Of a stretch of 27,746 bases of DNA, positions 1 to 7,671 are shown in pieces (within the stretch, counting starts at the first letter, position 1; every line of letters begins with the position of its first letter). Below the pieces are notes generated by a model. That model was not told the DNA's origin. It did no database searches and saw only the letters and a program-made list of their open reading frames with translations. The stretch spans positions 1 to 27,746 of the forward strand of contig DATCIA010000019.1 in the NCBI GenBank assembly GCA_036508075.1. Direction: 5' to 3'. The DNA comes from PALSA-660 sp036508075 (GTDB lineage: Bacteria; Actinomycetota; Coriobacteriia; Anaerosomatales; PALSA-660). A program made the position numbers and the translations under genes.

Positions 1-800
1 GTGCGACGGTCCTTCGGGGTCGTGAACAGCGTCGCCGTGCGGTCGTACTCGATCAGGTGAGCCGGCTCTCCGGCCAGCTCCTGCAGGAAGAAGGCCGTGT
101 AGTCGGACACGCGAGCCGCCTGCTGCATGTTGTGGGTGACGATGACGATCGTGATGCGGTCCTTGAGTTCGGCCATCAGGTCCTCGACCTTCTGGACCGA
201 AGTGGGGTCGATGGCCGAGCACGGCTCGTCCATGAGCAGGACCTCGGGCTCGACGGCGAGCACGCGCGCGATGCAGAGCCGCTGCTGCTGTCCGCCGGAG
301 AGCGTGAGGCCTCCCCTACCCATGATGTCCTTGACCTCTTTCCACACGTTGGCGCGCTTGAGGGACTCCTCGACGATGCCGTCGAGTTCGCTCTTCTTCC
401 GCACCCCGTGCAGCTTGGGACCGTAGGCGACGTTGTCGTAGATCGACATCGGGAACGGGTTCGGCTGCTGGAAGATCATCCCGACGCGGCGCCGCAGGTC
501 GACCGGATCGACGCCCGGACCGTAGATGTCGTTGCCGTCGAGCGTGATCCGGCCCTCGACGCGGGTACCCGGGATCAGGTCGTTCATCCGGTTGAGGCAG
601 CGCAGGAAGGTCGACTTCCCGCATCCCGATGGGCCGATGAACGCCGTGACGGCGTGGCGCTTGATACCGACGCTGATGTCGGTGAGCGCGTTGAACTTCC
701 CGTAGAAGAAGTCGAGCTTCTCGACCTTGAACTTGTCGCCATGGTCGGAAGCCGGACCCGGTCCGGGGGCTACGAAATGCGAGGCGAGCCGGTTGCTCAT
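1..800 (-). CDS. pstB: Phosphate ABC transporter ATP-binding protein PstB (3' end cut by window edge)
   Basis: This is the ATPase that drives phosphate uptake through the PstC/PstA channel at the cytoplasmic face of the membrane. Visible in order are Walker A GPSGCGKST, Q-loop FQQPNPFPMS, signature LSGGQQQR, Walker B VLLMDEPCSAIDP and the H-loop in VTHNM; these sequences are typical of PstB rather than of other ABC ATPases. 266 codons are visible and the frame is still open at base 1, ending in a TTPKDRR-like stretch that lies about ten residues before the usual PstB end. The ATG overlaps the pstA stop as ATGA, with an aggagg Shine-Dalgarno (SD) site just upstream, so the two genes are translationally coupled. 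It is the last visible gene of the pgeF-pstSCAB run. Confidence 0.97.
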   Translation of the reverse strand, partial: MSNRLASHFVAPGPGPASDHGDKFKVEKLDFFYGKFNALTDISVGIKRHAVTAFIGPSGCGKSTFLRCLNRMNDLIPGTRVEGRITLDGNDIYGPGVDPVDLRRRVGMIFQQPNPFPMSIYDNVAYGPKLHGVRKKSELDGIVEESLKRANVWKEVKDIMGRGGLTLSGGQQQRLCIARVLAVEPEVLLMDEPCSAIDPTSVQKVEDLMAELKDRITIVIVTHNMQQAARVSDYTAFFLQELAGEPAHLIEYDRTATLFTTPKDRR

Positions 801-1645
801 CCCTGCATCCTCCTGTTCCTGCGTCCGATGTATCGGGCGGTCAGATTGAATCCGAGGACCATGAGCACGAGCAGCAACGCCGTGCCGTAGGCCGCGGGCA
901 TGTTGATCCCCTCTTGGGCCATGAGCATCAGGTGCACCGGCATGGTTCTGCCGGGGTCGAGCGGCGAGACGGGCGCGTTGATCATGGTGCCCATGGTGTA
1001 GATGACCACCGCGGTCTCACCGGCGGCCCGGCCGGCCGCGAGGATGACGCCGGTGGTGATGCGCGGCATCGCCGAAGGGAGCACGATGCGGGAGACCGTC
1101 TGCCACTTCGACGCGCCCAGGCCGTACGATCCCCAGCGGATGTACTTGGGGACCGCGCGGATGGCCTCCTCGGTGGTGCGCACGATGATCGGCAGCAGTA
1201 GGAACGAGAGCGCGAGCGCCGCAGCGATCACGGAGAAGCCCATACCGATGCCCTCGACGAAGAGTGCCAGTCCGAACAGACCCATGACGATGGACGGCAC
1301 GCTCGCCAAGGAGTCGGCGGCGAACCGGATGGTGGAGACCAGGCGGCCCTGCACCGCGTACTCGGCGAGATAGACCGCGGCGAGTACCGCGATCGGCGTG
1401 GTAATGAGCATCGCGAGCGCGGTCACGTACAAGGTCGCTTGGATGGTGGGCCAGATGCCGCCCTCCATGTTCACCCCGTGCGGCCATCCGAAGATGAATG
1501 CGGGCGTCAGTTGCCCGATCCCGTTGACGATGACGTAGACCAAGATCGTGCCCAGCGCGGCGACGGTGGCCAGCGCGGCCAGCCAGATCACGCCGAGCGC
1601 GACACCGTTTGTGATCCGCTTGTCCATGCGTTCACGCGACTGCAC
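797..1645 (-). CDS. pstA: Phosphate ABC transporter permease PstA
   Basis: One of the two membrane subunits of the high-affinity phosphate importer; it pairs with PstC and docks on PstB. The 282-residue protein has about six hydrophobic segments. Its cytoplasmic EAA-type loop (EEAIRAVPKYIRWGSYGLGASKWQ, with the permease glycine) contacts the ATPase and is followed by GRAAGETA, which is typical of Pst permeases. The GTG start at 1645 lies 1 nt after the pstC stop and has aaggag about 10 nt upstream; an ATG six codons further in (1627) is possible but is spaced worse from an SD. The stop overlaps the pstB start by 4 nt. Length is normal for the family. Confidence 0.96.
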   Translation of the reverse strand: MQSRERMDKRITNGVALGVIWLAALATVAALGTILVYVIVNGIGQLTPAFIFGWPHGVNMEGGIWPTIQATLYVTALAMLITTPIAVLAAVYLAEYAVQGRLVSTIRFAADSLASVPSIVMGLFGLALFVEGIGMGFSVIAAALALSFLLLPIIVRTTEEAIRAVPKYIRWGSYGLGASKWQTVSRIVLPSAMPRITTGVILAAGRAAGETAVVIYTMGTMINAPVSPLDPGRTMPVHLMLMAQEGINMPAAYGTALLLVLMVLGFNLTARYIGRRNRRMQG

Positions 1646-1646
1646 C

Positions 1647-2588
1647 TCAGCCCATCTCCTTGCCGAACCTCGAGATGACCCGGATCGACGCGACGAAGAG
1701 CATCGAGATGATGAACAGGATGATCGCCACGCCGAACAGCGCCGTCCGGTGATCGCCCGAGGCGTACGGCATGTCCATGACGATGACCGTGGTCAGCGTC
1801 AGGAAGGGCTTGAAGATACCGTCGGGGATGACGCGCGCGTTGCCCGCGACCATGACCACAGCCATCGTCTCGCCGATCGCGCGGCCCATGCCCAAGATGA
1901 TGGCGTCGATGATGCCGATCTTCGCGGCGGGCAGCAGCACGCGCCAGATGGTCTGCCACTTGGTGGCTCCCATCGCGTACGAGGCCTCGCGGATCCCCTC
2001 GGGCACGGAGCGCAGCGCGTCTTCCGTGAGCGCGGCGATCGTCGGCAGGATCATCACGGCGAGGATCAGCCAGACCGTGAAGAGGCCGAAGCCGAGCCCG
2101 CCGAAGAGCCGGGCGATGATCGGGCGCAGGAGCACCAGGCCGAAGAAGCCGTAGACGACGGACGGGATGCCCGCAAGCAGCTCTACGGCCGGGCGGACGA
2201 GTTCGCGCAGCCTTGGAGACGCGACTTCGGACAGGAACACCGCGGTGCCGATCGCCAGCGGCGCCCCGAGGACCAGCGCCCCCGCCATGGCCAGCAGCGA
2301 GTTGACGATCAGCGGCAGGATCCCGAATGACCCCTTGGTCGGGTACCACGTCGCTCCCGTGAGGAACTGCCAGACGCCGACCTTCTCGAAGATGGGCCAG
2401 CCCTTCAGTCCGACGAACAGGAAGATCAGACCGACGCCCGCGACGGCGACACACGCGCACAGCAGGAACAGGTTCCTCAGCGCGGCCTCTTTGAAGTAGG
2501 TCGCCTTCGATATGGTCGACAGCGACGAGTCGGACGCATAGGGCGTCACGTCGGGCTCGGGCGCTTGGGCCTGCTTGTTGTCCGCCAT
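1647..2588 (-). CDS. pstC: Phosphate ABC transporter permease PstC
   Basis: The second membrane subunit of the phosphate importer. The 313-residue protein starts with a hydrophilic N-terminal stretch of about 40 residues, then has roughly six membrane spans. The EAA-type loop EDALRSVPEGIREASYAMGATKWQ is followed by MGRAIGETMAV, which is characteristic of PstC. I place the start at the ATG at 2588: ggagg lies 9 nt upstream, and this leaves a 2-nt gap after pstS. The same frame is open further upstream to 2732, but that extension only rereads the pstS 3' end and has no membrane-protein character. The gene sits in the usual pstS-pstC-pstA-pstB order. Confidence 0.96.
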   Translation of the reverse strand: MADNKQAQAPEPDVTPYASDSSLSTISKATYFKEAALRNLFLLCACVAVAGVGLIFLFVGLKGWPIFEKVGVWQFLTGATWYPTKGSFGILPLIVNSLLAMAGALVLGAPLAIGTAVFLSEVASPRLRELVRPAVELLAGIPSVVYGFFGLVLLRPIIARLFGGLGFGLFTVWLILAVMILPTIAALTEDALRSVPEGIREASYAMGATKWQTIWRVLLPAAKIGIIDAIILGMGRAIGETMAVVMVAGNARVIPDGIFKPFLTLTTVIVMDMPYASGDHRTALFGVAIILFIISMLFVASIRVISRFGKEMG

Positions 2589-2590
2589 GG

Positions 2591-3430
2591 CTACTTGCCT
2601 CCTGCCGTGATCGGAAGGAAGCCGGCGTCGCGCACGATGGTGTTCTGGATCTCGTCGGAGAGTACGTAGTCGATGTAGGCCTTGACCAGGCCCTTGGGCT
2701 CGCCCTTCGTGAAGAAGTGAAGGTTGCGCCACAGCGGGTACGTCCCGTCGGCCACGGTCTTCTCATTGGCCGGGATGCCGTCGACGTCCAGCGCCTTGAC
2801 CGTGGAGTCGACGAACCCGAGCGAGATGTAGCCGACGGCGCCCGCGGCCTGAGCGACGACGGAACGTACCTGTCCCGTGCCCGGCAGGACGGCCGCCGTC
2901 GGGTCGAAGTCGGCCTTGCCGAGCACGAACTTCGAGAACGCCTCGCGGGTGCCGGATGCTTCGTCGCGGTTCACGAGGCCGATCTCGAGGTCGGGTCCGC
3001 CGACCTCCTTCCAGTTCTTGATCTTGCCCTGGAAGATGTCGGACACCTGCGCCTTGGTGAGGCCGGTGACCGGGTTGGACGGGTTGACGATCACAGCGAT
3101 GGCGTCGAGGGCGATCTTCGTGTCGACCAGACCGAGGGTCAGTTCCTCGGGCTTCAGGTCGCGCGACGAGGTCCCGATGTCGCTCGTGCCGTTGGCGACC
3201 GACTCGATGCCCGCGGACGACCCGACGCCGGCGACGAGCACGCGCTTGCCGGGGTTGGCGGTCTGGAAGTCCTCGGCGGCGACCTCGGCGATCGGAAGCA
3301 CCGTGGTCGATCCGGTGACGGTCAGGCTGGTCTGGGACGCACCATCCGCCTTCGTGCAGCCGGAGAGGCCGGAGAGACAGACGGCGGCGATAGCGACGGC
3401 GAGGCACGCCGCAGAGCGGGAGATCCTCAC
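2591..3430 (-). CDS. pstS: Phosphate-binding lipoprotein PstS
   Basis: The extracytoplasmic receptor that captures orthophosphate and hands it to PstC/PstA. From the GTG at 3430 it is 279 residues, with a basic N-terminus, a hydrophobic core and the lipobox LSGC near residue 25, so it should be anchored as a lipoprotein. The mature part shows the phosphate-contact pattern GSTTVLPI, SSAGI, SRD and RDEASGTREAF, as in PstS of the PBP-like domain family. The chosen GTG overlaps the pgeF stop (GTGA) and has gagga 6 nt upstream. An in-frame GTG at 3451 would add seven residues before the signal peptide and is less likely. Coupling to pgeF is unusual and is discussed in the findings. Confidence 0.95.
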   Translation of the reverse strand: MRISRSAACLAVAIAAVCLSGLSGCTKADGASQTSLTVTGSTTVLPIAEVAAEDFQTANPGKRVLVAGVGSSAGIESVANGTSDIGTSSRDLKPEELTLGLVDTKIALDAIAVIVNPSNPVTGLTKAQVSDIFQGKIKNWKEVGGPDLEIGLVNRDEASGTREAFSKFVLGKADFDPTAAVLPGTGQVRSVVAQAAGAVGYISLGFVDSTVKALDVDGIPANEKTVADGTYPLWRNLHFFTKGEPKGLVKAYIDYVLSDEIQNTIVRDAGFLPITAGGK

Positions 3431-4251
3431 CGGACGTCCTCGAGGATGCACGCGAGCGCGCCGTGGCGGCCGGTAGGGCCTTCGGCGCGATACGAGAAGA
3501 ACGCGTCGGTCCGCTCAGCGGTGCACAACCCGCTTCGGACCTGAGACGAGAACGGCACACCGACCCCATTCAGGCTCTCTGACACGACGGCGCCCAGGTC
3601 CAAACGGCCCTGGGCCGCGGCAATGGTACCAAACGAGTCGACGAATTGCGACAGCAGCGCGTCATCGACCTCGTAGCAGCACGCGCCGATGTGGGGGCCG
3701 ATGTACGCGACCAGCTCAGCCGTCCCGCAGCCGGCCGTCGCGGCCACCCTACGGGCCGCCTCCTCCACGATCCTGCCCAGCGCGCCACGCCATCCGGCGT
3801 GAACCACGGCCACGGTCCGGCACGGTCCGGTGGCGACCAGGATCACGGGCACGCAGTCCGCGAAGCACAGGAGCAGCGGGGTGTCCGGGTCGGAGGTGAC
3901 CAGAGCGTCGGCGGCCGGCACCGGAGGCGGCGTTCCGGGGCGCGCGAAGGCCCCCAGCCCCGCCATCGCGCCCCTCACGTTGCGCACGACAACGCCGTGG
4001 ACCTGCTCGGCGATGGTGAGACGGTCCCGCAGCGGCTCGATGCCGAGCGCGGCCATGAACCGGGCGCGGTTGTCGTCGACGAAGGCCGGCTCGTCGTCTA
4101 CGTGGGCGGCCAGGTCGAGCGAGGCGAAGGGGGCGACGCTCCGACCCCCGGTGCGCTCGGAGAACGCGATCAGGATGCCGTGCCGATCCCGCATGTCCGG
4201 GTCGACATGGACGGCAAGATCACCGATCTGCTCGCGCACCAGCCCGAACAT
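3427..4251 (-). CDS. pgeF: PgeF-family purine nucleoside phosphorylase / laccase-fold protein (YfiH)
   Basis: A Cu-oxidase_4/DUF152 family protein. Family members split purine nucleosides with phosphate (adenosine, inosine, guanosine) and were earlier described as polyphenol oxidases or peptidoglycan-editing factors. Metal-site motifs are visible in order: EQVHG, LLLCFADCVPV, VHAGWRG and GPHIGACCYEV. From the ATG at 4251 the protein is 274 residues, within the family range, with aggaag about 10 nt upstream. A GTG at 4311 would add 20 residues but has no visible RBS. The family often lies downstream of ftsZ in actinobacteria, as here, but a hairpin at 4335-4378 separates it from ftsZ. Its stop overlaps the pstS start, so it may be expressed with phosphate uptake. 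Confidence 0.93.
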   Translation of the reverse strand: MFGLVREQIGDLAVHVDPDMRDRHGILIAFSERTGGRSVAPFASLDLAAHVDDEPAFVDDNRARFMAALGIEPLRDRLTIAEQVHGVVVRNVRGAMAGLGAFARPGTPPPVPAADALVTSDPDTPLLLCFADCVPVILVATGPCRTVAVVHAGWRGALGRIVEEAARRVAATAGCGTAELVAYIGPHIGACCYEVDDALLSQFVDSFGTIAAAQGRLDLGAVVSESLNGVGVPFSSQVRSGLCTAERTDAFFSYRAEGPTGRHGALACILEDVR

Positions 4252-4334
4252 GCACCCGCCGCTTCCTGCCGTCGCCGCGTGACCCGGCGCGATCCTCGCG
4301 CCTCTCACCACAGAATGATAGCCGCTTGAACGAC

Positions 4335-4378
4335 CGCGGCGGAGTGACGAGGTCCCTGTGCCTCGTCACCCCGCCGCG
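4335..4378. terminator. Long GC hairpin between ftsZ and pgeF
   Basis: The arms 4335-4352 and 4361-4378 form a 17-bp stem with one A/C mismatch around an 8-nt loop. It lies 78 nt past the ftsZ stop and upstream of pgeF. Neither side has a run of T residues, so this would be a hairpin-only terminator, as is common in high-GC genomes. It probably closes the dcw transcript and insulates pgeF-pst. An mRNA-stabilising 3' structure is an alternative. Confidence 0.7.
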
Positions 4379-4455
4379 TATGCGTCGCCCGGTTTCAGCC
4401 GGACGGACGTTCCTTGTCGATCGGTCGGCGCCCTACGCGGCGCGGACCCGCGATC

Positions 4456-5538
4456 CTAGTTCCTGCGACGCAGGAAGACCGGGATCCCGTCGTCGTCATC
4501 GCTGATCGGCTCGAACGACGGCACGGAAGCGGCCGTCGGGAGCGCGTCCTCTCCCTCGGCGTCGAGGCTGAGGGACGACTGCTTGCGCCGTCCGTCGAAG
4601 CCGGTCGCGACGACGGTGACGCGGATCGAGTCCGCCATCGAGTCGTCGATGACCGCGCCGTAGATGATGTTCGCGTCCGGGTGGACCGCTGCGGTGACGA
4701 CCGCGGCCGCCTCGCTAGCCTCGTGGAGCGTGAGGTCGCTGCCCGCGGCGATCGACAGCAGCACTCCCTGTGCCCCCTCGATCGACGACTCGAGCAGGGG
4801 GCTGGAGATCGCGGCCTTGGCGGCCTCGCTCGCGCGGCTGTCTCCGGTGGCGACGCCGATACCCATCAGCGCGGAACCGGCGTCCGCCATGATCGTGCGG
4901 ACGTCGGCGAAGTCGAGGTTGATCAGCCCCGGGACCGTGATCAGGTCCGTGATCCCCTGGCAGCCCTGGCGCAGCACGTCGTCCGCGATGCGGAACGCGT
5001 CGAGCATGGAGGTCTTCTTCTCGGCGACCTGCAGCAGGCGCTCGTTCGGGATGACGATGAGCGTGTCGACGTGGTCGCGCAGGCGCTTGATGCCCTCGTC
5101 GGCGACGCCGGCCCGCTTGCGCCCCTCGAACGCGAACGGCCGCGTGACGCAACCGACGGTCAACGCGCCGATCTCTTCCTTGGCGATCTGGGCGATCACG
5201 GGAGCCGCACCGGTGCCGGTGCCGCCTCCTTCGCCCGCGGCGATGAACACCATGTCGGCGCCCTGGAGCGCCTCCTTGATCTCGGCACGCGACTCCTCGG
5301 CGGCCTGAAGCCCGACATCGGGATCGGCCCCCGCGCCAAGACCCTTGGTGAGGCCTACGCCGATGTGCACCTTGTAGTCGGCGTCGGACATGAGCAGTGC
5401 CTGAGCGTCGGTGTTCACCGCGATGAACTCAACACCCTTGACACCCGCCTCGACCATGCGGTTGACGGCATTCGAACCGCCTCCGCCAACGCCGACGACC
5501 TTGATCACCGCGAGATAGTTGGCACCGGTCTCGAGCAT
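4456..5538 (-). CDS. ftsZ: Cell division GTPase FtsZ
   Basis: The tubulin-like GTPase that polymerises into the Z-ring at midcell. The 360-residue protein has the N-terminal GGGGSNAVNRM nucleotide loop, the tubulin signature GGGTGTG at 104-110, NLDFADV (T7 loop, residues 207-213) with its catalytic aspartates, a short acidic linker, and a C-terminal peptide IPVFLRRRN that matches the conserved partner-binding tail. The ATG has ggagg 6 nt upstream. It is the last gene of the dcw cluster, but the 190-nt gap before it holds a terminator-like hairpin and an AT-rich palindromic stretch, so it may have its own promoter. No ftsA or sepF is adjacent, so the membrane tether must be encoded elsewhere. 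Confidence 0.98.
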   Translation of the reverse strand: MLETGANYLAVIKVVGVGGGGSNAVNRMVEAGVKGVEFIAVNTDAQALLMSDADYKVHIGVGLTKGLGAGADPDVGLQAAEESRAEIKEALQGADMVFIAAGEGGGTGTGAAPVIAQIAKEEIGALTVGCVTRPFAFEGRKRAGVADEGIKRLRDHVDTLIVIPNERLLQVAEKKTSMLDAFRIADDVLRQGCQGITDLITVPGLINLDFADVRTIMADAGSALMGIGVATGDSRASEAAKAAISSPLLESSIEGAQGVLLSIAAGSDLTLHEASEAAAVVTAAVHPDANIIYGAVIDDSMADSIRVTVVATGFDGRRKQSSLSLDAEGEDALPTAASVPSFEPISDDDDGIPVFLRRRN

Positions 5539-5599
5539 CTGACGCCTCCTCCCCCTCGGCCCGGGTCGTGTATCGACCGAAGTCTAAGGGTCCAGTTTA

Positions 5600-5613
5600 G
5601 GGTTATATAACCC
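5600..5613. promoter_or_regulatory. Perfect 14-bp palindrome upstream of ftsZ
   Basis: GGGTTATATAACCC is its own reverse complement and sits 62 nt before the ftsZ start, in a stretch noticeably richer in A and T than its surroundings. It contains a TATAAC hexamer resembling a -10 element on the minus strand, but I found no well-spaced -35 partner. It could be an operator, part of the ftsZ promoter, or both. It shares GGTTAT with the inverted repeat at 5632-5646. Confidence 0.45.
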
Positions 5614-5631
5614 ACGCAACACTCAATCTTT

Positions 5632-5646
5632 GCATAAAGGTTATGC
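5632..5646. promoter_or_regulatory. Second inverted repeat upstream of ftsZ
   Basis: GCATAA-AGG-TTATGC is a 6-bp inverted repeat with a 3-nt centre. Its centre is about 32 nt (roughly three helical turns) from the centre of the palindrome at 5600-5613. The pair could be a two-site operator for ftsZ. No known regulator motif is recognised. Confidence 0.35.
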
Positions 5647-5653
5647 CCAATGC

Positions 5654-5688
5654 AAGACCCCCTGCGATATTTCTTCGCGGAGGGCCTT
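5654..5688 (-). terminator. Terminator-like hairpin after the L,D-transpeptidase gene
   Basis: The arms 5654-5667 and 5675-5688 pair over 14 positions, with two mismatches and one wobble, around a 7-nt AT-rich loop. Read on the minus strand it lies 41 nt past the L,D-transpeptidase stop and is followed by a weak T-rich stretch (TCTTGCATT). It probably terminates, fully or partly, the long dcw transcript before ftsZ. Confidence 0.5.
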
Positions 5689-5728
5689 GGAGGATGGCGA
5701 GGCACGACGAGCCGCGGGTGGCTCTCCC

Positions 5729-6712
5729 CTACGGCCTCGTGATCACGAATGTCCCGATGGGGACCTGCGGCCAGAGCTCGAGGACGTCCCGGTTGTACAT
5801 CCTGATGCAGCCGTGGCTCGCCATGGTCCCGATGACCCACGGCTGGTTGGTGCCGTGGATCCCGTACGCGGTGAAGACGTACCGGTAGTGACCCGGCGTG
5901 CCGACCCGGCGGAACATGCGCATCTTGCGCGGACCGTAGATGCCCTTCGGCGCGGTCTTGTACTTCGCCAGTACTCGCCAGACACCGACCGGCGTCCAGT
6001 TGTGTCGGCCGTGCGCGATCGGATACCGCTTCACGAGCTGCTGGTCCCGGACCCAGTACAGCCGGAACTGGCTCTTGTCGATGATGATGCAGGTGGCGTA
6101 GGGGAACTGGTACCGGGTGACAGTGCGCTGGTACGAGGCCGTCTCGCCGAAGCGACTCGTCTCATCAACTGTCAGCGTGGGTCGGCGAGAGGTCAACCTG
6201 ACCCCCGCGAACGTCACCAGCGCCCCTGGGCGGCAGGCCAGCGTGCGCACGCGACGTCCGTCCACGCTCAGGGTGATCGTGACGGTCGAGGACCCGGCGT
6301 ACAGCCTGACGGTGCACGGGCTGACGATCGCCTTCGATCCGGGAGAGACCCAGGTCGGAGCACCGGGAGCCGTCCACGAATAGACGGCGGTCTCGGTCGA
6401 CGCCTCCGCGCCGCCCTCCCCCGCCACGGTGGCACGCAGCACCCGCGGTCCCGCTGGAAGCGTCACGCCGCCGAAGGATGCGACGCCGTCGGTCGGCGGC
6501 GTCGAGCCGAGCAGCCCAGCGCCATCCCACAGCGACACGAGGCCCGAGGGGTCGCCCGGCGACAGCGCGACCCGCACGTCCGTCGGTCCGTGGAAGTCGG
6601 CCGGCGCGGAGATGGTCAGCGCGGCTGCGGGACTGGCGACCGCCAGACACGCCACCACGACCCATCCCGCGACCGCGGTGCGCAGGCGCGGCGTCATCGC
6701 GTTCCGGTCCAT
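5729..6712 (-). CDS. Secreted L,D-transpeptidase with YkuD catalytic domain
   Basis: It probably forms 3-3 peptidoglycan crosslinks, or attaches other groups to the tetrapeptide, outside the membrane. The 327-residue protein has a Sec-type signal peptide (hydrophobic core about 12-31, SPAAA cleavage region). A central beta-rich part of about 35-200 looks like two Ig-like repeats. The YkuD domain runs from about 205 to 326, with IHGTN (His286) and the catalytic motif SHGCIR (Cys302). The ATG at 6712 follows the ftsQ stop by 8 nt with a ggagag RBS. The frame extends nine codons upstream into ftsQ, but that start has no SD. Its position between ftsQ and ftsZ, where ftsA often sits in other bacteria, hints at a role in division or septal wall maturation. 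Confidence 0.93.
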   Translation of the reverse strand: MDRNAMTPRLRTAVAGWVVVACLAVASPAAALTISAPADFHGPTDVRVALSPGDPSGLVSLWDGAGLLGSTPPTDGVASFGGVTLPAGPRVLRATVAGEGGAEASTETAVYSWTAPGAPTWVSPGSKAIVSPCTVRLYAGSSTVTITLSVDGRRVRTLACRPGALVTFAGVRLTSRRPTLTVDETSRFGETASYQRTVTRYQFPYATCIIIDKSQFRLYWVRDQQLVKRYPIAHGRHNWTPVGVWRVLAKYKTAPKGIYGPRKMRMFRRVGTPGHYRYVFTAYGIHGTNQPWVIGTMASHGCIRMYNRDVLELWPQVPIGTFVITRP

Positions 6713-6720
6713 GTCTCTCC

Positions 6721-7671
6721 CTACTTGAGGCCGCGCCATGTCGGGCGATCGGTGATCCGCACGTCGACGGAGACGACCTTGCCCTTCTGCTCGCCGAGGA
6801 TCCGACGCGCCAGAGCGTCCTTGGTCACCAGATCGACGGCCTCGCCGAAGACGATCTCAACGTGATCGCGGGTCGCAAGCGCAGTGCCGTCGATCGTCGG
6901 TGCGGAGACCGAGACCACGGTGGCGGCCAACGTCCTGCTGATACCGGTGAGCACGGCGATGGCGTTGAGCAGCGGCTCGGAGGTGGTGCGCCGTCCGGCC
7001 TTCAGGTCGAGCCCGGGAACGTCGGTGATGGTGGGGACCGTCCCGCTCGCATCCACCGTCGGTGTCGCGATCGCGGTTCCCGTCCCGTCGATCAGCCACA
7101 TGCGCGCTCCCGCATCGACGATGGCGACTGGCATGCGTTCCACCACGCGGATCCGCATGCCCGAGGGGAAGACGCGCGAGACCGACACGGAGGCGATCCA
7201 CGGATCGGCCGCCACGCGCGACGCGACCGCGTCGGCCGGGAAGCGGATCAGCGTCGCCCCGGCGGGAACGCGCGCGAGGGCGCGAACCGCGTCGGCCGAG
7301 ACGTGCGTGCCGCCCACCACCTCGACTGTGCGGACCGTGAACAGAGCGGAGTTGTAGAGCGCGGTACACGCGGCCAGCACGAGGAACACCGCCACGACGA
7401 CCGCGCCGATCCGCAGGCGACGGGCGCGGCGCTGTGAGGACAGGCGTCCCTCTCGCTCCGCCTTCAGCTTGGCGGCGCGCTCCCGGGCAGCGGTCGAACG
7501 GCCGAGGTCGGCGCGCGCGGGGGTGGGGGGACGCACGACCGGGCGCACCGGGGCCTGACGCGCCGATGCGCCGGCGCGCGCGCCGTCTTTGGGTGCCGTC
7601 GAGATGTAGACGTTCCTACGCTTCTTCGAAGCTCCCGAGGAATCTGATCTCCGGTCGGAGGTCGACACCAC
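6721..7671 (-). CDS. ftsQ: Cell division protein FtsQ/DivIB
   Basis: A bitopic divisome scaffold that links FtsL-type proteins and FtsW/FtsI. The 316-residue protein has a long basic cytoplasmic N-terminus (1-86), one membrane span at about 88-108, a POTRA domain at about 111-182 (VRTVEVVGGTHVS, later PWIASVSVSRVFPS), then the FtsQ beta domain. The GTG at 7671 lies inside murB and gives a 56-nt overlap, with aagga upstream. No ATG lies between this and the membrane span. A GTG at 7548 is the next plausible start and would remove the overlap, so the N-terminus is uncertain. Identity rests on architecture and on position after murB. Confidence 0.88.
   Translation of the reverse strand: MVSTSDRRSDSSGASKKRRNVYISTAPKDGARAGASARQAPVRPVVRPPTPARADLGRSTAARERAAKLKAEREGRLSSQRRARRLRIGAVVVAVFLVLAACTALYNSALFTVRTVEVVGGTHVSADAVRALARVPAGATLIRFPADAVASRVAADPWIASVSVSRVFPSGMRIRVVERMPVAIVDAGARMWLIDGTGTAIATPTVDASGTVPTITDVPGLDLKAGRRTTSEPLLNAIAVLTGISRTLAATVVSVSAPTIDGTALATRDHVEIVFGEAVDLVTKDALARRILGEQKGKVVSVDVRITDRPTWRGLK

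Noticed and set aside
57..890. Long plus-strand open frame across pstB and the pstA end
   Set aside because: It is the antisense shadow of pstB/pstA, with a low-complexity Arg/Asp/Val-rich product, no RBS and no domain.
1588..2766. 392-residue minus-strand frame over pstC
   Set aside because: It is out of frame with the clear PstC permease sequence and has an Arg-rich, non-membrane composition.
4414..5610. Plus-strand open frame antisense to ftsZ
   Set aside because: The sense strand carries all FtsZ motifs; the antisense product is low-complexity.
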